A DNA stretch of 8,103 nucleotides from an uncultured Opitutaceae bacterium (lineage in GTDB: Bacteria > Verrucomicrobiota > Verrucomicrobiia > Opitutales > Opitutaceae). The stretch is taken from the NCBI GenBank assembly GCA_937128785.1, contig CAKZMS010000509.1, positions 1-8,103 on the forward strand, written 5' to 3'. The position numbers and the translations under genes were made by a program. Below are positions 1 through 8,103 of this stretch, piece after piece. How positions within the stretch are numbered: position 1 is the first letter of the stretch; each line of letters begins with the position of its first letter. A model generated the notes under the pieces. It saw only the letters and a list, made by a program, of their open reading frames with translations. It searched no databases and was not told where the DNA came from.

Positions 1-2398
<2,398 letters not shown>

Positions 2399-2408
2399 GA
2401 TCTGATTA

Positions 2409-2412
2409 TCCT
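2409..2412 (-). promoter_or_regulatory. Ribosome binding site of rpoC
   Basis: AGGA on the minus strand lies 10 bases before the rpoC ATG, within the 23-base rpoB-rpoC gap. It is a modest Shine-Dalgarno match and supports the start at 2398. The short gap leaves no room for a separate promoter, so rpoC is expected to be translated from the rpoB message. Confidence 0.6.
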
Positions 2413-2421
2413 GTAATTAAA

Positions 2422-6267
<3,846 letters not shown>

Positions 6268-6394
6268 GGATTTTCCCGGTTGGATGGATGACTGATTGAC
6301 GGCGGCGGGCGGAAAAGGGCCGCAGTCAGACGCTCGCTTCCCCACCCCGGCGGTGGCGAAAAGAGGTCAATTCTGGCGAAAAAGGAACGGAATT
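6268..6394 (-). other. rpoB leader, 5' untranslated region
   Basis: This stretch lies between the hairpin tail and the rpoB ATG. It contains no convincing ORF of its own. A GTG at 6345 is in frame with rpoB but has no Shine-Dalgarno sequence. Before the preferred ATG there is only a weak GGGA, 6 bases upstream. I looked on the minus strand for a -35/-10 pair that might give rpoBC its own promoter. A TTGACC is present near the middle, but no acceptable -10 sits 16-18 bases downstream, so no promoter is called. Confidence 0.4.
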
Positions 6395-6437
6395 AGAAAA
6401 GGCAAAGGACAGGCCGCGTGATGACACGGCCTGTCCT
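6395..6437 (-). terminator. Hairpin with U-rich tail between rplL and rpoB (putative attenuator)
   Basis: On the minus strand an 11-base stem (AGGACAGGCCG paired with CGGCCTGTCCT) encloses a 10-base loop at 6406-6437. An alternative folding adds a 4-bp upper stem (CGTG/CACG) with a 2-base bulge. It is followed directly by the T-rich tail TTGCCTTTTCT. It begins 48 bases after the rplL stop. The layout is that of an intrinsic terminator, although the T tract is broken by GCC, so read-through is likely. In Escherichia coli a partial terminator sits in this same gap and lowers polymerase-subunit output relative to ribosomal proteins. A similar role here is inferred from position and structure. 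Confidence 0.7.
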
Positions 6438-6485
6438 GAAGTAAACGGACGATATACGTCGGTTGAATCCAAGTGGGCAGTAACC

Positions 6486-6869
6486 TTACTTGAGTTCGAC
6501 GGATGCGCCGGCTTCCTCGAGCTTCTTTTTGATCTCGGCGGCTTCGTCTTTGGTGGCGGCTTCCTTGACAGCCTTGGGAGCGCCTTCGACGAGGTCTTTG
6601 GCTTCCTTGAGGCCGAGGCCGGTGATGGAACGAACTTCCTTAATGACGTTGATCTTCTTGTCTCCAGCGGAGGTGAGGATCACGTCGAATTCGTCCTTCT
6701 CAGCAGCAGCTTCGCCACCGCCAGCGGCGGGAGCAGCAGCGGCAACAGCCACGGGAGCAGCGGCGGAAACGCCCCACTTCTCCTCGAGGGTCTTGACGAT
6801 GTCGGCAATTTCGAGAACCGACTGCTCGGAGAGCCAGTCGATAACTTGGTCTTTGGTGATGTCGCTCAT
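6486..6869 (-). CDS. rplL: 50S ribosomal protein L7/L12
   Basis: L7/L12 is the multi-copy acidic protein of the ribosomal stalk. Dimers bind the C-terminal helix of L10 and recruit and stimulate the translational GTPases. The protein is 127 residues, typical for the family. Residues 1-33 form the dimerising N-terminal domain ([20 protein letters not shown]). Residues 34-57 are a flexible hinge of alanine, proline and glycine ([20 protein letters not shown]). Residues 58-127 form the factor-binding C-terminal domain, with the hallmark [20 protein letters not shown] at 76-95. The start ATG at 6869 has a strong AGGAG 8 bases upstream. It lies 158 bases after rplJ and upstream of the putative attenuator, which suggests that much transcription may end just after it. 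Nothing is unusual in the protein. Confidence 0.98.
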   Translation of the reverse strand: MSDITKDQVIDWLSEQSVLEIADIVKTLEEKWGVSAAAPVAVAAAAPAAGGGEAAAEKDEFDVILTSAGDKKINVIKEVRSITGLGLKEAKDLVEGAPKAVKEAATKDEAAEIKKKLEEAGASVELK

Positions 6870-6877
6870 GATATGAT

Positions 6878-6882
6878 CTCCT
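6878..6882 (-). promoter_or_regulatory. Ribosome binding site of rplL
   Basis: AGGAG on the minus strand lies 8 bases before the rplL ATG, near-ideal in both sequence and spacing. It is stronger than the sites seen for rpoB and rpoC. That fits the need for several L12 copies per ribosome. Confidence 0.8.
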
Positions 6883-6949
6883 GTCGCGGAATAGCGGCTT
6901 CAACCTGAAGCACGTTTAAGAGACGTATCCCCTATTCTGTGACGTTTGA

Positions 6950-6969
6950 TTTCTTGGGCTTTCTTGGGC
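6950..6969. repeat. 10-base tandem direct repeat
   Basis: Two perfect adjacent copies of TTTCTTGGGC on the plus strand, read as GCCCAAGAAA twice in the transcript, lie in the rplJ-rplL gap. Two copies are too few to call a regulatory array, and chance duplication by slippage is possible. Confidence 0.7.
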
Positions 6970-7027
6970 CCCGCGGATTCCCGCGACGCCGTTTGAAAAT
7001 GGATTAAAATGTAAGTGGTGATGGAAC

Positions 7028-7549
7028 TCAGTCTTCGCCGCCTTCGGCGCGGACCTTGGCTTGCAGCACACCGACGAAGTCGCTGGCCGGTGCGTTGAGC
7101 ACTTGGACCAACATCGTGGCGGGCTTCGAGAGGAGGCCGAGGAGCTGGGCGCGGAGCGCGTCCAACGACGGCAGTTCGGCCAGGGCCTTGACGTCGTCCG
7201 TGCTCAGGGTCTTGCCCCCGAGCACCGCGGACTTCACTTCGACCTTCTTCTTCTCCTTGAAGAATTTGGTCAGAACCTTGGCTGCTCCCGGGGAATTGTC
7301 TCCACCGACGATGACCGCGGTGGGGCCGTTGAGGGCATCACCCAGATCGGGCAAACCCATGGTCTCGGCCGCAACCTTCAGGGAGGAGTTTTTGACGACG
7401 TGGAACTCGGCACCGTGTTCTTCCAACTGGGCACGCAATTCCGCGGTCTCGTCGACCGTGATACCGGTGTAATTGGTGAGGATGACGTAGTCCGACTTCT
7501 TGAGGTGCTCCTCAACTTCGGCGATAAGGTATTTCTTTTCGACTCTCAT
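7028..7549 (-). CDS. rplJ: 50S ribosomal protein L10
   Basis: L10 forms the base of the ribosomal L12 stalk. It binds 23S rRNA through its N-terminal domain and L12 dimers through its C-terminal helix. The protein is 173 residues, normal for the family. The N-terminal domain shows the usual pattern: NYTGITVDETAELRAQL at 26-42, EFHVVKNSSLKVA at 48-60, and GPTAVIV at 75-81. The C-terminal part (LGLLSKPATMLVQVLNAPAS, then DFVGVLQAKVRAEGGED) should form the L12-binding helix. The ATG at 7549 has GAGG 9 bases upstream, in the 13-base gap after rplA. This tight spacing implies translation coupled to rplA. It also leaves no room for the long L10-binding leader known before rplJ in E. coli, so any L10 autoregulation must act elsewhere. 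Confidence 0.97.
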   Translation of the reverse strand: MRVEKKYLIAEVEEHLKKSDYVILTNYTGITVDETAELRAQLEEHGAEFHVVKNSSLKVAAETMGLPDLGDALNGPTAVIVGGDNSPGAAKVLTKFFKEKKKVEVKSAVLGGKTLSTDDVKALAELPSLDALRAQLLGLLSKPATMLVQVLNAPASDFVGVLQAKVRAEGGED

Positions 7550-7558
7550 GGGATGCTT

Positions 7559-7562
7559 CCTC
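7559..7562 (-). promoter_or_regulatory. Ribosome binding site of rplJ
   Basis: GAGG within TAAGAGGAAG on the minus strand lies immediately after the rplA stop codon TAA and 9 bases before the rplJ ATG. The overlap of stop and ribosome binding site points to re-initiation or coupling between L1 and L10 synthesis. Confidence 0.75.
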
Positions 7563-7994
7563 TTAGAATTGGTTGTATTCGGCAGACGCGATGCGGACGC
7601 TCGGGCTCATCGTGGCGGACAGGGACACATTCTTGATGTAGGCACCCTTGACGGAACCGGGGCGGGCTTTGCCGATGGCCTCGATGACGGCCTTGGCGTT
7701 CTCGACGATTTGATCCTCGGTGAAGGAACGCTTTCCGATGCCGACGCCGATGTTGGCGGTTTTGTCGACTTTGAACTCCACGCGACCCGCTTTGACCGCC
7801 TTGATGGCGCCGGCGATATCGTCGGTGACGGTGCCGCTCTTCGGGTTGGGCATCAGGCCCTTGGGACCGAGCACGCGGGCAATAGTGCGCACGGACTTCA
7901 TGGCCTCGGGCGTGGCGATGGCGACGTCGAAGTCGAGCCAGCCCTCGTCCTTGATGCGCGCGACGAGGTCGTCACCGCCGACGAAATCGGCGCC
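7563..7994 (-). CDS. rplA: 50S ribosomal protein L1, 3' part only (N-terminus replaced by foreign sequence)
   Basis: L1 forms the mobile stalk next to the ribosomal E site and can also repress its own message. The recognisable part is 143 residues, from [14 protein letters not shown] to the C-terminus SAEYNQF. It includes the family signature [16 protein letters not shown] (bases 7827-7874), and the domain-I return segment with [18 protein letters not shown]. Full-length L1 is about 230 residues, so roughly 90 N-terminal residues are missing. The frame stays open upstream of 7994 to a GTG at 8039, but those residues ([14 protein letters not shown]) do not resemble L1. They are the antisense of a universal stress protein gene, so neither that start nor a 158-residue product should be believed. 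Whether the true gene is broken or merely mis-assembled cannot be told from this sequence. Identity of the visible part is certain. Confidence 0.93.
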   Translation of the reverse strand, partial: GADFVGGDDLVARIKDEGWLDFDVAIATPEAMKSVRTIARVLGPKGLMPNPKSGTVTDDIAGAIKAVKAGRVEFKVDKTANIGVGIGKRSFTEDQIVENAKAVIEAIGKARPGSVKGAYIKNVSLSATMSPSVRIASAEYNQF

Positions 7995-8103
7995 AAACTG
8001 ATCGTGATGGGTGCCTTTGAACACAGCAAGTTCCACCACGACCTGCTGGGCGGGGTGACCACGGATGTGATGCGCGACGCCAAGGTGCCGGTGTTCATGT
8101 CAC
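7983..8103 (+). CDS. Universal stress protein (UspA family), C-terminal fragment
   Basis: Read on the plus strand, this encodes [20 protein letters not shown], then [20 protein letters not shown] up to the window edge. It matches the end of UspA-family nucleotide-binding proteins, which typically read ADLIVMGAYGHSRLRELLLGGVT, then a helix ending in VPVLM. The glycine-rich phosphate loop G-x2-G-x9-G is recognisable, but its second glycine is a glutamate (GAFEHS). Only about 40 residues are present. The N-terminal part is missing because the sequence changes to antisense rplA at about 7983-7994, and the stop codon is beyond the edge. The exact left boundary is uncertain, since the bases GAAATCGGCGCC fit both genes. 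The function of UspA proteins is nucleotide binding under stress; nothing more specific can be said here. I made the call by eye from the family pattern. Confidence 0.8.

Larger units (their letters stand above)
6870..7027 (-). other. rplJ-rplL intergenic region
   Basis: This 158-base gap is long for this operon position. It holds the rplL ribosome binding site, a 10-base tandem repeat and two small inverted repeats: CGCGG-GAAT-CCGCG near 6970-6986, and CTTCA-N3-TGAAG at 6898-6910. I see no ORF with family signal, no run of Ts after either hairpin, and no convincing promoter. It may be a leader controlling rplL translation or a site of message processing, but the sequence alone does not show this. 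Confidence 0.4.

Noticed and set aside
6268..6345. GTG start giving RpoB 26 extra N-terminal residues
   Set aside because: The extension is not like RpoB N-termini and has no Shine-Dalgarno before the GTG. The internal ATG at 6267 gives a normal RpoB N-terminus.
6448..6460. Short inverted repeat GACG-ATATA-CGTC after rplL
   Set aside because: A 4-bp stem is expected by chance and has no T tract. The hairpin at 6406-6437 is the meaningful one.
7720..8001. 93-codon plus-strand reading frame opposite rplA, ending near the junction
   Set aside because: It is in a different frame from the universal stress protein fragment and antisense to clear L1 coding sequence, with no family signal.
7563..8039. 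158-residue L1-like protein starting at a GTG at 8039
   Set aside because: The first 15 residues come from the antisense of a universal stress protein sequence and do not match L1. The frame is open across the junction by chance.

Overview
The window carries a slice of the conserved bacterial ribosomal-protein / RNA polymerase cluster, all read from the minus strand in the order rplA (3' part) - rplJ - rplL - rpoB - rpoC (5' part). The genes encode ribosomal proteins L1, L10 and L7/L12 and the beta and beta' subunits of RNA polymerase. Base composition is fairly GC-rich. The protein signatures, especially the beta' N-terminus (residues 28-100) and the beta N-terminus, look to me like Verrucomicrobiota, probably the Opitutales side. 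That placement is from memory of family sequences and is only moderately confident.

Layout from high to low coordinates, which is the direction of transcription. From 8103 to about 7995 the sequence does not belong to the cluster: on the plus strand it encodes the C-terminal end of a universal stress protein (UspA family). At about 7983-7994 it joins abruptly to the interior of rplA, which lacks its N-terminal ~90 codons. rplA ends at 7563, and rplJ follows after 13 bases with its ribosome binding site next to the rplA stop. A 158-base gap holds small repeats and weak hairpins but no gene, then comes rplL. Next is a 218-base gap with a strong hairpin and U-rich tail (6395-6437), resembling the rplL-rpoB attenuator of other bacteria. 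rpoB (1281 codons from the preferred ATG at 6267) is followed after 23 bases by rpoC, which runs off the low-coordinate edge after 799 codons, at the end of the bridge helix.

Together these genes make the L1 stalk, the L10-L12 GTPase-factor stalk and the RNA polymerase core. Their linkage lets ribosome and polymerase synthesis be controlled together. All the visible genes except the rplA fragment look intact and ordinary, with catalytic and zinc-binding residues present.

I found no new biological system. The main anomaly is the rplA / universal stress protein junction, which is most simply a chimeric contig end but could be a real rearrangement. Lesser points are the putative attenuator, the absence of room for an L10-type leader between rplA and rplJ, an unusual residue in the rifampicin-region sequence of RpoB, and a 10-base tandem repeat ahead of rplL. 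The long plus-strand reading frames opposite rpoB and rpoC are shadows.
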